From assembly GCF_907164915.1 (NCBI RefSeq), contig NC_061863.1, forward strand, positions 11,424,376 through 11,488,375: DNA of 64,000 bases, in the 5' to 3' direction. Positions 22,935-33,504 of the stretch are shown here, in pieces; positions within the stretch are counted from its first letter, which is position 1; each line of letters opens with the position of its first letter. This DNA comes from Impatiens glandulifera (Eukaryota; Streptophyta; Magnoliopsida; Ericales; Balsaminaceae). The notes below the pieces were generated by a model. That model did no database searches and was not told the DNA's origin. It saw nothing but the letters and a program-made list of their open reading frames with translations. The translations under genes and the position numbers were made by a program.

Positions 22935-24040
22935 GTATTTTAAGAAAATGTTTAAATTATTATATTTTATACAATTGTTATGGATTTTTAAATTAATTTA
23001 TAATTTATTTTTTATTTTAACAGGATTGACCTTTTTCAATTCTATAAAATTTAATATACTTAATTTAAAAAAAATATTGTTTTGCTATAAATAATATAAT
23101 AAATATAAAATTAATATACATATGAAACAAACTTAAAAACTAACACTAAAATTTCAAATTTCAAATTATATTTTAATTACACTTGTTTATACCAAATATA
23201 ATAAAAAATATATACATTAAAACCCAACTCCAACTCTAGACAAAATCAAGTTGATATTAGTTGTAAAAATAGACAAATCAATGTATTAAAGTGATTGAAC
23301 CAACTTTATAATGATGAGTGTTATGACATAATAAAGGATAATGATCTCAACATTCCTATAGTGCACCACATAAAAAATGTGCTCTAAGTTGGTTTAAGCA
23401 ATTTCGAAAATCTATACATACAAATGACTTTTGTTGAGTATATATAAGTTCTTTCTTCAATGTTTTATTTGCTGTTATTTTTTTTACTAATTTGTGATAC
23501 CTGAATTATCAATCATCATAGTTTATGCAATATTCATTTAATGTGAGATGGTGCAATGATAAAAAGTCTCTTAACAAAACAAACAAACAAAAAATCTGGG
23601 AATTTTTTTGAACTTACTATTATTGGGATTTATGTAGTCTTAATTTACTATATACACACATTCCACCCTCCCTCGCATATTCTCACCTATTATATGAGAT
23701 CCCAAACCAAATTGATATTAATAAAAGAAGAGGCCTAGAAAAAACACAAATTCTTTGAATTTAGAAAAATGACAAAGTTTGATACAAAATCGAAAAATCC
23801 TATTAGAGAATCCCAACACCATGATGTCAACAAAATACCAGTAAGTAAAAGGAAAACAATCATTAATGTGACACAACATGTAAGTTGTAATTAATCATTG
23901 TTTACAAATTTAACTGATTTTCTTTTATATAATATTAATTATCTTTAAGTTAAATTAGGAGTTAAATATAAGAAATTAATAAATAAATAATAATATAAAA
24001 AAACATCAACAAAATTAAAATAGATAATTGATTATCTAGA
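22935..24040. other. AT-rich intergenic DNA
   Basis: No coding sequence recognised. Short frames at 22793-22996 and 23556-23738 have no recognisable features. Confidence 0.6.
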
Positions 24041-24325
24041 TATCAAATTGTATGAATAATTCACAAAAATAATATTTCAATTTAACAAGATCCAACAATA
24101 TGCAATTTGTTGAGAGTCACTTCAAAGATGAACTTATTTGAATTTTGAATGATGAACGACAAAGTATAACAAGCTGAACGAACGAATAAAACAGTTTTGA
24201 AAAAAATTCTATAAATTTTTTAGGCGTCAATTAAAATTATTTTTAACCGAAAGTTGGTAAGCAATGCCGGAAAATTTTTATCAGATGATAATTGACTATA
24301 TATATATAACTGGAATAGTGAGAAA
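24041..24325 (+). repeat. Dispersed repeat copy 1 (uninterrupted)
   Basis: Similar in order to 28838-28954 joined to 36933-37095. Anchors: TTGTATGAATAATT, AAGATYCAACRA, GATGAACTTATTTGA, AAGCTGAACGAACGAATAAAA (24171-24190 region), GCGTCAATTAAAA, TTTTTAACCGAAAGTTGG and AATGCCGGAAAAT. It shows what the target looked like before the CACTA insertion. Confidence 0.75.
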
Positions 24326-24951
24326 CTCATACAAATTATAATAATTTAAGAGTGCCTACATATAAAAAAAAAAAATCAATTCCAGTAATTATTAATGGAA
24401 AAAGAAAAGAAAAATAACGACCCACCAACTATTTAGATTATTATAAAGATTATAAAACTCCAAACTAGGTAAACATGTTGTCGAATTGAACCAACACAAG
24501 ACCCACTCAAATTTTCATGAAAATTAAAAATGAAAAATTTAGTTAAAATTTGAAAACTAATTGAGTACAGTGTTTACATTAATACAATTTTTTTTGGGAC
24601 AATTGGAAATAAAATTAAAGTGAGAATTTTGTCATTAATTTAATTTTAACATGTTGTACAATAGTCTTATTTATTTTTTCTAACTTGTTAAAATGAAAAC
24701 TAAATAGATATTAATTGACCAAAGACTCCAACTACACAAATGCAGCTGTCTTTGTTGGACCTCTATTAAATCTTCTTTGTAAGACAAATAATATTAATAT
24801 AAAAAATGATCATTTAGTCAACTAAAATGACAGGACATAACATTTTTCTAATATGATTTCTGAATAAAAAAAAAGACAAGTGGAACAAGTCCAATTATTG
24901 TGCTTAAATACAGACTAAAGGAGGGAGGAGGAATGAACCAGTCAAAATCAA

Positions 24952-27900
24952 ATGAAGAACTTCATTCTTCAAATTTTGGCCGTCGCAGTTTCAATGGCCG
25001 CCATGGTTTCGGTCGCCGGCGGCAAAAACCAAAGTGGGTGCATAAACAAATGCGGCAACATTGACTTTCCTTACCCATTCGGCACCGGCGAATCCACTGC
25101 CGGTAACTATTGCTTCCTTGACTACCCATTTCGTGTCACCTGCAACCACACAACTGGCCGCCTTTTCATGGCAGATGAAACCGATGGTGCCTTAGAAATC
25201 ACCAAAATTAACATCACCACCGGTCAGATGAGCATCTTATCTTACACTTCTAGTCAATGCTATACTGCCAACGGAAGCCTGGATAGTCGTAAATTCATAG
25301 AAACAACAACCGGGGTCTTCTATCTATCTCCGACCATGAACAAATTCGTTGCAATCGGATGCGACACGACGGCAATCGTGTCCGGTATACAGGGACTTAA
25401 TTACACCACCGGTTGTTTATCGATTTGCTCCGATGTAAACTCTGTTCCTGTTGATTCATGTAGTGGAATTGGGTGCTGTGAGATGAATATACCTGAAGGA
25501 GTGGCTAGTTTCAATGTTTCGATTCGGAGCTTTTATAATCATGTTCCGATTTGGGATTTCAATCCTTGTAGTTATGCGTTTGTTGTGGAGGAAGGGGGTT
25601 ATAATTTCAAATCGTCGGATCTTAAAGAGTTCAATTCTGTTAAGCTTCCTGTGACTTTGGACTGGGCGATAAGGATAAACTACTCTGGTAATGTAACCTG
25701 CGACGATGCTAAAGCCGACGAGAAGAGTTATGCTTGTAAGGATAATACGAATTGTGCGAATTTTGTTGAAGGAGGTTACCGTTGTAGTTGCCTTGATGGA
25801 TTTGAAGGGAACCCATATCTTCCAAATGGTTGTCAAAGTAAGTTTCTCTACCTGGCCTCTTTTTCATGATAATTTTTTTTTTTTTTTTGTAAGGAATAAC
25901 GCTTAATATTCAAGAGGTACGGGGATCGATACCGAATGGATTCGATTCATCATAGTCGTGGGATGTCAGCCTAGTTTTTCTTTAACGCTTCCAAAAAAAA
26001 TATATTGGTGGAAATAATGGATTTTAGGGTATTGGGGAGAGTAGGGCCTTAAGCTGCTAGTCTCACCTCAAACTAATGCAGTCTATTTATTTCAAATATT
26101 AAGATTTTAGTCAAATTTATTGAATTTTTAAACATAAAAGATTGTTAATTAGTGATTTAAAATATAATTTAATGTTTAATTGGTTAAGAATTAAAATCTC
26201 ACTTATCAATTTTTAAACTAGATCTAAGAAAATTTTTTTCCCCCAAAACTAGTTAATTAAATTACTTTTTTGATTGGTAAATGATTTGAATTCTTATAGA
26301 TAATAAATTAAAAATAGATTGTTTTTAGTCTATTAATATTGACTTTAGCGTTTATTAATTATTTGTTGGATGGGCTAACCCTAGATTGCTATAGCAATTC
26401 TAATCTAATGCTATCCTCCTAAACAAAAAAATATAAAAAATTTTGGGGTTTTGTTTTATGTTTTTATTAATTATTTTTTCTTTTAATAATGTAATATACT
26501 AATTTCCATAGTTATATCATGAATTTCAAGTTAACATAGGTGTAACCTTTCAATGTTGAATTAATTTCTCATTTATTTGTTTTTTCAGATATCAACGAAT
26601 GTGAGGGTCAAAATCTTTGCAACACAACTTGCATAGACACAACTGGAAACAATCTTTGCAACAAAACTTGCATAGACACAATTGGTAGTTACAGATGCGA
26701 ATGTCCAAAAGGATTTTACGGTGATGCCATGAAAAATGGCACCGGTTGCAGTCGTCGAGATCCAAATAAGAATCCATGGCTCAATATTGCTCTTGGTATG
26801 TTCTTTATATACATTTTTATTCACATTTGAGTTGTAGCCGAAATGATCTTAATTTGATTGTATTTCTATAATTGGTCATTACTTAATTTTGACATATTCA
26901 AATTGATCTCTTGTAGGGGTCGGCTTGAGCATAGTGGGACTAATTGTTATAGTTACATGGTTGTTTTACGGGTATAGACAAAGAAAGATGTTGAAACTCC
27001 GAGAAGAGTATTTCAAACAAAACGGAGGCTTCGTGTTACAACAATCCTTGCAACAAGAAGGTAGTTCACATGCCACCACAACCATCTTTACCGCGAAAGA
27101 GTTAGAAAAAGCTACCAACAATTACGCGGAGAGAATGATCATCGGAAAAGGTGGCTTCGGCGTAGTCTACAAAGGAATTCTAGAGGATAATCAGGTAGTT
27201 GCCATAAAGAAATCCAAGTTAGTAGAAAAGAACCAAGTTGATCAATTCATCAATGAAGTGACCGTCTTGATGCAAATCAACCATAGAAATGTGGTCAAAC
27301 TATTAGGTTGTTGTCTAGAGGCTGAAGTTCCATTGTTGGTATACGAATACATATCTAACGGAACCCTTCACGAGCACATCCACAACCAACACGAAGTTGA
27401 CTACTTAACATGGGAAACTCGTCTCAAGATCGCCTCTGAATCCGCTAATGTGTTGTCATATCTACATTCCCAAGCATCTATTCCTGTAATCCACCGAGAT
27501 GTGAAATCTACCAACATTCTTCTAGACAATAATTACACGGCTAAAGTGGCCGATTTCGGAGCATCAAGATTGGTTTCCATTCACGAGATGCAACTATCTA
27601 CTATGGTACAAGGCACACTCGGGTATCTTGACCCTGAGTATCTACAAACTAGCCAGTTGACTGATAAGAGCGACGTATACAGTTTTGGAGTTGTACTTTT
27701 AGAGTTACTCACAGGAAGAAAAGTCGTCAAATTCGATGGCCCTGAAGTTGAGAGGAATTTGGCTATGCATTTCATTCTTTCAATGAAAGAGGATAGTTTA
27801 TTTGAGATTCTCGATTCTCGGATAGTGAACCAAGGAAAGCGCGAGCAACTCGTGGGAGTGGCGAACATTGCGTATAGTTGCTTAAGAGTGAAAGGAGAGG

Positions 27901-28127
27901 AAAGGCCTAGCATGAAGGAAGTGGCAATGGAGCTTGAAGGTATTAGAATAATGGGAATGAGACATCCATGGGAAAATGATGCAAAGGAAGAGACAAAGTA
28001 TTTGCTTGGCAATGATATTAATGAAGCATCAGATTCTTACTATGATGGTCAAAGCTTAAACACATCAGATTTTCATATGACTAGGGAACATGTAATATTG
28101 CCAATGGAAGTAGGTAATGGAAGGTGA
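24952..28127 (+). CDS. Wall-associated receptor kinase-like protein (WAK/WAKL)
   Basis: Exons 24952-25837, 26589-26795, 26917-28127; 767 residues, GT-AG. A signal peptide (about 1-24) is followed by a galacturonan-binding GUB_WAK domain ([15 protein letters not shown], from about 30) and a Cys-rich extracellular region. EGF repeats come next: [20 protein letters not shown], then the calcium-type NINEC...[10 protein letters not shown] membrane helix lies at about 361-384 and a Ser/Thr kinase at about 437-700, with GKGGFG (441-446), Lys462 in VVAIKK, HRD Asp559, DFG Asp577 and [13 protein letters not shown]. WAKs span the plasma membrane, bind pectin fragments and signal in growth and defence. 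All catalytic residues are present (RD type). Three exons with the kinase in the last is the usual WAK plan. Exon 2 carries an internal 39-bp duplication. A W-box-like TTGACC lies at 24716. No neighbouring WAK is seen. Confidence 0.93.
26611..26688 (+). repeat. 39-bp in-frame tandem duplication in the WAK EGF region
   Basis: AATCTTTGCAACACAACTTG and the next 19 bases are repeated immediately with 4-5 changes, encoding [13 protein letters not shown] then [13 protein letters not shown]. It adds 13 residues with two extra Cys to the calcium-binding EGF-like repeat, keeping frame. Confidence 0.9.
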
Positions 28128-28950
28128 CTTATGCAGCATGGAGATGTAACAATGTATTCCTCATATGTACTTAATTCACTCTTATTCATTAGGAATTATG
28201 CCTTATGTGTGTTTTACGATAACCCATTTAAATAAAATCTTGTAAAAAAGTTATAGTGCACAAATAAAACTTAATGATTTTAAATTGTGTATGGTAATTA
28301 TTATTGTTGTAAGAGAATAGAAGTTATATATTTTGTAAAGTTGAGCATAACAGTATATATATGAAAGTCATGTTTACAATGTTTGTATCCTTGTCTAAGA
28401 TTTGATAAATTTGTAGGAAAACAAAACTATTGAATGGACAATTTCAACTCAAACACTTGTGTCTAATTGTTTTGCTTATACAAAAAAAAAGTGTTGGTAT
28501 GATAAAATAATGGTTACACTTAATAAGTATTAATAAAATCAAACTATTTTAAAATTGAGAAATGATTGAGGAGAAAATTTGAGAGAAAATTACGTGACGC
28601 AATTTGATTCGCTGAAAAAATAACAAATTTTTTATCTCCTCACCCTTTATATTGACATGTCATTCTCTCTCTCAAATTCCCTATCACTCTTTTAAGCCAA
28701 AATTTACAAAATTAAAATATTATGATGTTATATATTGTGCGATATTTTATTTTGATAAGGAATTTATTCTCATTAAATTTAATTGGGAGTTACATAAAAA
28801 AAAATTAATAACAAATTAATATGTACAAAATTTGTATGAATAATTTAAAAAAAAAAAATCATATTGGAAAAGATTCAACGAACATGTAATTTATTGATGT
28901 CACTCAAATAACGAACTCATTTGAGTTCTTAAATGATAAGTGTTGAAGTA
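28128..28950. other. 3' flank of the WAK gene
   Basis: Probable 3' UTR with an AATAAA-like signal at 28231-28236, then AT-rich DNA. From about 28838 it is the left part of dispersed repeat copy 2. Confidence 0.6.
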
Positions 28951-29027
28951 GAGCCACTAGTAAAATTAGCGAGATTTTCGTATATTTATCGACTCATTTT
29001 CGTCAATTAAGCAACATAATTTTTATT

Positions 29028-29210
29028 GAGTAATGATATATACAGCACCCTTGTACAACACCTTTATACAACACATACCTCATTTGTCAAAAAAGAGAAA
29101 ATATTTTTCTCTATCTTGTATTTTAATCAAGATATATTTTCTTTTTCTTGTCAAATAAGGTATGTGCTGTATAAATGTGTTGTATAAGAGTGTTGTATAT
29201 ATAATTACTC
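29028..29210. mobile_element. MITE with long inverted repeats
   Basis: Arms of about 75 bp (from GAGTAATGATATATACAGCA to its partner ending in TATATAATTACTC) pair almost throughout, with ACAACACATACC / GGTATGTGCTGT inside, around a loop of about 30 bp. There is no coding sequence and I find no clear target duplication. Confidence 0.75.
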
Positions 29211-29693
29211 TTTCTTATTAACCAACCATTTCTTCTTTATCGAGCTTTCGGTCAACCAACAATCTTATTTTAACTCACTTAGGGCACTTGCACCAGAAGT
29301 GCTAAATTTTATACCTAAAATAATATTAAAAAATACATATATTTATTTTACAACATCTCAATTCAAAATACTCTACAGCAGCATTTCTATCTATATACCT
29401 ATAACATTAAAATATTTATTTTTTCCAAAATTAAAAAACAACTTGTAACTACTTTTTAAAATTCAAACGACTATATTCCAACGCCTATATTTCAATTTCA
29501 AATTCAAATTTAAATTCCAACACCTATATTTCATTGGCATGTTCTATAAAAAAAATTGAGATTCAAATTTCAAATTCAAATTTCAAATTCAAATTCCAAC
29601 GGCTATTTTCCAGCGGTCATATTTCGAAATCCAACTATAAATAAAGTTTTTGTTCATTCATTCTTCACCACACTTTAAGCTTTATCCTACACA

Positions 29694-29858
29694 ATGAGTG
29701 GCAACAATAACTTTTTGAAAGATTATTTGTACGGATGCGATAATGACGATGATATGATTCAAATTCTAGCCTTCAAACGTGAAAGAGAAAAACTCGAGGC
29801 ACAAGGTCAAAACTCTCGACAATCATGCACATCTATTGATAACTCAAGCTGCGTGTGA
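29694..29858 (+). pseudogene. Truncated start of a Harbinger-type + strand frame
   Basis: A 54-residue frame, MSGNNNFLKDYLYGCDNDDD then MIQILAFKREREKLEAQGQ, acidic then basic. It resembles the N-terminal leader of plant Harbinger transposase frames, but the DDE domain is absent. It runs into the 3' end of the opposing Myb-like frame. The family call rests mostly on the element it sits in. Confidence 0.5.
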
Positions 29859-30220
29859 TAGCCACAAAACTTGTTTACACATTGTTGGATTTTTTGCCAT
29901 CGACTTCGAAGAGATCCTAATGTGTGTTGCCCATACTTGCCATCTATGGACTCATTAAAATATGTATCAATTCTTTTCCAATATTGATCTGCTTTTTGAT
30001 TTGTGCTACGGATAAGGTCAAGACTTACGTTAAGCCAAGCAGATATCAACACAAGGTGCTCATTTGGTGAGAAGTTCTTGTTCTTTTTTTTCCCGGACGT
30101 ATCTGCCTCCAACTTGATTGAGGTGTCCAAATCGTTTGTTTCATATAGGTAAAAATCACCGCTCAACCCATCATCAGTTACTCCCGCCATACGCATAATT
30201 CCAGAAATGTCGTTATTCAT
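29807..30220 (-). CDS. Harbinger Myb/SANT-like DNA-binding protein, C-terminally truncated
   Basis: 137 residues on -. The segment FSPNEHLVLISAWLNVSLD, followed by QYWKRIDTYF and SLRSRWQKIQQCVNKFCG, is the trihelix/Myb-like domain (about 48-121) of the second protein of PIF/Harbinger elements. In the family this protein binds the element ends and helps the transposase. The last 11 residues (after YHTQLE, position about 29843) do not fit the family and probably come from the deletion junction; complete family members are longer. No stop interrupts the domain, so a short protein could still be made if transcribed. Confidence 0.75.
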   Translation of the reverse strand: MNNDISGIMRMAGVTDDGLSGDFYLYETNDLDTSIKLEADTSGKKKNKNFSPNEHLVLISAWLNVSLDLIRSTNQKADQYWKRIDTYFNESIDGKYGQHTLGSLRSRWQKIQQCVNKFCGYHTQLELSIDVHDCREF

Positions 30221-31082
30221 ACCTATGTATCCTACAGACGAGATTAATCATTGATTTCCTAGAAAGATCGAAAACAATTTATCATTCAATCTTATAACAA
30301 GCCAAGGAACTTTAGTAGATATAAAAAAAGGAAACGAACAGAAATTTCAAAAGAAAAATCCGCGATCTAAGAAACAGGCCCTAGAAAACAACACATAAAA
30401 GAGAGAAAGGAAGACGGGATACCTGGTTGGAAAGCTGGAAGAAGTCAAAATCCGTATCTTGAGCAAAACTAAGGAACTTTTCACTCCTGCTGATCACTGT
30501 ACAGCATTAACATTTTCTAGATCTCTTTATAGCTCAAGCCTCTCTTATCGTTATCTCTTTTCATCTCTACAGCGAAAGTTTTGAAGCTTACGTTTGGAGG
30601 AGAAAAGAACCTACAGTGTTGGAAAGAACCTATGCTTTCTCTGCTATGTGAAAAAAAAGATGAGAGAGAATAATGTTCCCGCCAGTTTTGAGAAAAAAAG
30701 ATGAGAGAGAATAATGTTGCCACCAATTTTGAGTATAGAACATGAAAAGTGGTGTTCTATATATAGAGCACTACTGTTCATTTGGGCTAATTTTTTTTAA
30801 GTATAACACATCTGATGTAGATCAAATTTGTTGTAATTTTTAGTTTTCTATTTCTATTTTAGATATAGAACACCTAATAGAACATCTACTACAAGTGCTC
30901 TTACCAAGTCACTTTCGTTAGCCAACATATTCTATATTACTCAACCGTCTCCTCTTTACCGAGATTTATCAACTCATTCCTGTCAACCAACAATATTATT
31001 CTCACCCACTTACCATCTCACTTCCATCAACCAACCAACATATTCCTTAATCACTCTTTATAATTATTACAAATTTGCACCG

Positions 31083-31145
31083 AGTGAGATTCAAACCCTC
31101 GATCTTTACTATGTAGAATGAACACTTAACCATTATACTACTTAA
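31083..31145 (-). repeat. tRNA-like (SINE-like) segment
   Basis: On - the sequence reads AGTAGTATAATGGTTAAGTG (A-box-like), then 25 bases on GAGGGTTTGAATCTCACTC (B-box-like). The fold is too poor for a working tRNA, so a tRNA-derived SINE remnant is more likely. Confidence 0.4.
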
Positions 31146-31365
31146 AATTGTTGATTTCTTTTTTATAAATTTATGTATGAATATATAATTAATATGACTA
31201 ACAATTATATATATAATGTTATGTATATATATATATATATATAATAAATTATATAAATGAATTAAAAATATTATTAGTTTAATTATTTAAAATGTTGAAG
31301 TTATATAATTAGATATGTCATATGTTCATCAATTTTGAAGTTGATTTTTGATTTTATTTATTTTT

Positions 31366-31505
31366 TCAAGCTTATGGGTGGGTGGGTCAATCATAACCCG
31401 ACCTAATTATCAGTTTACTCTCATATACATATTCAAATTAATCACAGCTCTCGACCCGACAATCCGAACATTTTTAAAATTATGCATTATTATTATATAT
31501 ATGCA
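31366..31505 (-). mobile_element. Helitron fragment, copy 3
   Basis: Carries the 5' module of the Helitron family at 11746-12233 and 51189-51637: CATAACCCGACC, TTACTCTCATATACATATTC, CACAGCTCTCGACCCGACAA and ATTATGCATTATTATTATAT. The 3' hairpin and CTAG end are missing. It lies inside the CACTA element. Confidence 0.65.
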
Positions 31506-31509
31506 CAAT

Positions 31510-31800
31510 TATCGAAAATTATCGCCAAGAGCGAAAGAGTGCTCTCGGGAATATTAATATCACCGGGAGCAAATGGTTCATTAGTGAAAAAATGATTTTT
31601 AACGAGAGCATAAGCTCTCGGAGAAAGACAATTTGCCTTCGGTGATTGTTTTCACCGAGAGCAACAATGCTCTCGGAAAGTGTTAATGATGCGACTATCG
31701 ATGAAGGAAAAATAAATATCACCGAGAGTAGTTGTAGCTCTCGGAGATAATTAATATTTTTATCGAGAGCGGAGCCAATTCTCTCGGTGATAATCAGAGC
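31510..31800. repeat. CACTA subterminal repeats, left cluster
   Basis: At least ten copies of GCTCTCGG or CACCGAGAGC, in both orientations, in 290 bp. Such arrays are where CACTA transposition proteins bind. An internal terminal-repeat-like CATTAGTGAAAAAATG lies at 31579. The 144-residue - strand frame that spans this cluster (31953-31519) is a by-product of the repeats. Confidence 0.8.
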
Positions 31801-31859
31801 ATTTTCTAAAAAAAATGAAACCCTAAAAGCTTCGATTTGGGAAGAAGTAGAAAGCTCCA

Positions 31860-32488
31860 ATTTCAATCTAAAACAGATCTGAAATAGATTTGCAACCATC
31901 GCTAGTATCAAACCCTCCTTCTGTAAATCCAGAAACATTTCAGATAACACCATAACAAGATTAATAAATCAATTCAAATAATTCATTTGTTAAACCAACA
32001 ATCAATCTTCAAACACACACACCAAACTATGAAACTGAAAAAGAAAAGAGAATTTGACTGTTTTTTACCTCTTTATATCTAGTCAAGTAAAGCTTAAAAG
32101 GATCAACATAATCTTCAAATCCTAAAGTAGTCATTGCCCAAATCAAATCATCTCCATTGACCGTCTTCTTCTCTCTCTAACGCTTATCACTCGCCCTTCA
32201 CCAAACAAAGAAAACAACTTTATCAATAAATCAAACATATATCAATTAAGTATATCTATTCAATAACCGTCATTATACTCGCTAGTGATAAAGATGATAA
32301 ACTACGAAACACATTTTTAAACTGGCATCTTCGTGATCTTACCGTTAGTTGGAAGTGATTTCTTCATGATTCAACATATATTAGTAATCAGTACATACCT
32401 GTCATGTTCACGAACATTAGACCTAGGACTAATTGCTTTTTTCATGGCTACCACCGCCAGGACTGCTTGGATGATTGTTGTCAGACAT
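31860..32488 (-). pseudogene. NF-YB (CCAAT-binding, HAP3) gene fragment captured by the CACTA element
   Basis: Read on - from ATG at 32488: MSDNNHPSSPGGGSHEKSN, a 1-nt shift, then SPRSNVREHDRYVLITNIC, stop, IMKKSLPTNGKITK, then (with shifts and stops) V-KCVS-FIIFITSE to 32278. An intron-like gap to about 32194 follows, then [19 protein letters not shown] and [22 protein letters not shown], ending in a GT donor at 32068. A possible last exon starts at 31920 (EGG-DT-like). This follows the conserved histone-fold core of plant NF-YB, whose intact form pairs with NF-YC and NF-YA on CCAAT boxes. The intron shows that it was copied from genomic DNA, not mRNA. A pyrimidine-rich 5' UTR-like stretch (32489-32750) precedes it. 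At least three stops and several shifts make it non-coding. Confidence 0.85.
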
Positions 32489-32760
32489 GTTGGCGAAACC
32501 TAAATTGATAATAGAGATTGAGAAAGAGGGGAGGAAGAGGAGAATTGGGGTTTTATGAAGAGAATTTGTATCCACAGTCGATGAAGGAGAAGAGAGCGAG
32601 GAGATCGATTGAACATTGGAGAAGAGGAGATTGAGATTGAGGGTTTGATTTTGAGCATTACTTTAATGAAATGAGGTCAAAGATAGGAAGAATAAAGGAA
32701 GAGAGAGGAAGAAGAGAGAAAAAAAGAGAGGCGACCGAGAGGAAGAAGAAAGAGGGACGC

Positions 32761-32997
32761 GGAAATAGGGCAAAACATAATAATTTTACCAATGGAGTAT
32801 CCAATTGCTATCGTTAATAATAATTATCACCGAGGGAAACTATTTACTCTTGGTATTAAAAACTATCACTGAGGGCAACCCTTTGCTCTCGGTCATTGTA
32901 CATTTTTTACCAGTGGTTGTCCTCGGTGATAGTTTTTAATATTACTGAGAGAAAATAGTTGCCCTCGGTAATAATATTCTATTTTGCCCTAATTTCG
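32761..32997. repeat. Palindrome of CACTA subterminal repeats between the two captured fragments
   Basis: The left arm begins GGAAATAGGGCAAAACATAA and the right arm ends ATTTTGCCCTAATTTCG. Inner arms AAAAACTATCACTGAGGGCA (from 32859) and its partner ending at 32937 pair around a spacer of about 33 bp. A CACTGG-type terminal sequence (TTTTTTACCAGTG, 32903-32915) sits at the centre. The left arm has about 36 extra bases. Confidence 0.8.
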
Positions 32998-32999
32998 TT

Positions 33000-33500
33000 A
33001 TTTCAAATTTGTTATTCCAGATTTTGTGTTCAACCTTGTACCACCTTCACAAAAAATTGACTATTTTATAAAATGAGTCAAAAGTAATGAAGAGGCAAAA
33101 TGAAAAGTCAACATACTTTGTGAATGTGGTACATAATGAAGCACAAAATCTAGAACAACCTATTTCTTCTTCCTCTCTCTTCCTCTTGACCACCTATTCT
33201 CTCGTCGTCCGACTTCCTTTCTCGTAACTATCATTCATTCATTTCGTCTTTATTCATATTATCTCCGAGTTTTTTTTATGGTTGTCGACATAGAGCCACT
33301 TGAGATTCTTCTCCATCTTTATCTACTTTCTGAAGATAATGTAATACATGTTAACTCGTATGCAATTAGCTAGGGTTTGTTTGATAGTTCATGATTAGTG
33401 TTAATTCGATCTAAGATTTGTATGATACATTTACTACTGTATATATCAATCTCGATCTCCCAAAAATGAGAAAATCTCTGTGTTTTGAAACTTGATAATT
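33000..33500. other. 5' UTR-like lead to the IQD fragment
   Basis: Includes a CT-rich stretch (33165-33260) such as is common in plant 5' UTRs, then AT-rich sequence. No separate gene is recognised. Confidence 0.5.
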
Positions 33501-33504
33501 TTTC

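Larger units (their letters stand above)
29282..30900. mobile_element. PIF/Harbinger deletion derivative
   Basis: Ends GGGCACTTGCACCAGAAGTG (29282) and, read inward on -, GAGCACTTGTAGTAGATGTT (from 30900), with TTA duplicated outside (29279-29281, 30901-30903). TTA is the Harbinger target. Inside, the start of a + strand frame faces a - strand Myb/SANT-like frame. The region between them, where the rest of a transposase would lie, has been lost, apparently at about 29840. Confidence 0.85.

Noticed and set aside
27581..28012. 143-residue - strand frame within the WAK kinase exon
   Set aside because: It is antisense to a well-conserved kinase domain and shows no domain of its own.
31083..31145. 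Functional tRNA gene on -
   Set aside because: A- and B-box-like sequences are present, but the acceptor stem and anticodon arm do not pair, and it lies in a transposon.
31519..31953. 144-residue - strand protein
   Set aside because: It runs through the CACTA subterminal repeats and the NF-YB last-exon region in the wrong frame. The repeated RELQLLS/RELMLSL peptides are the DNA repeats translated.
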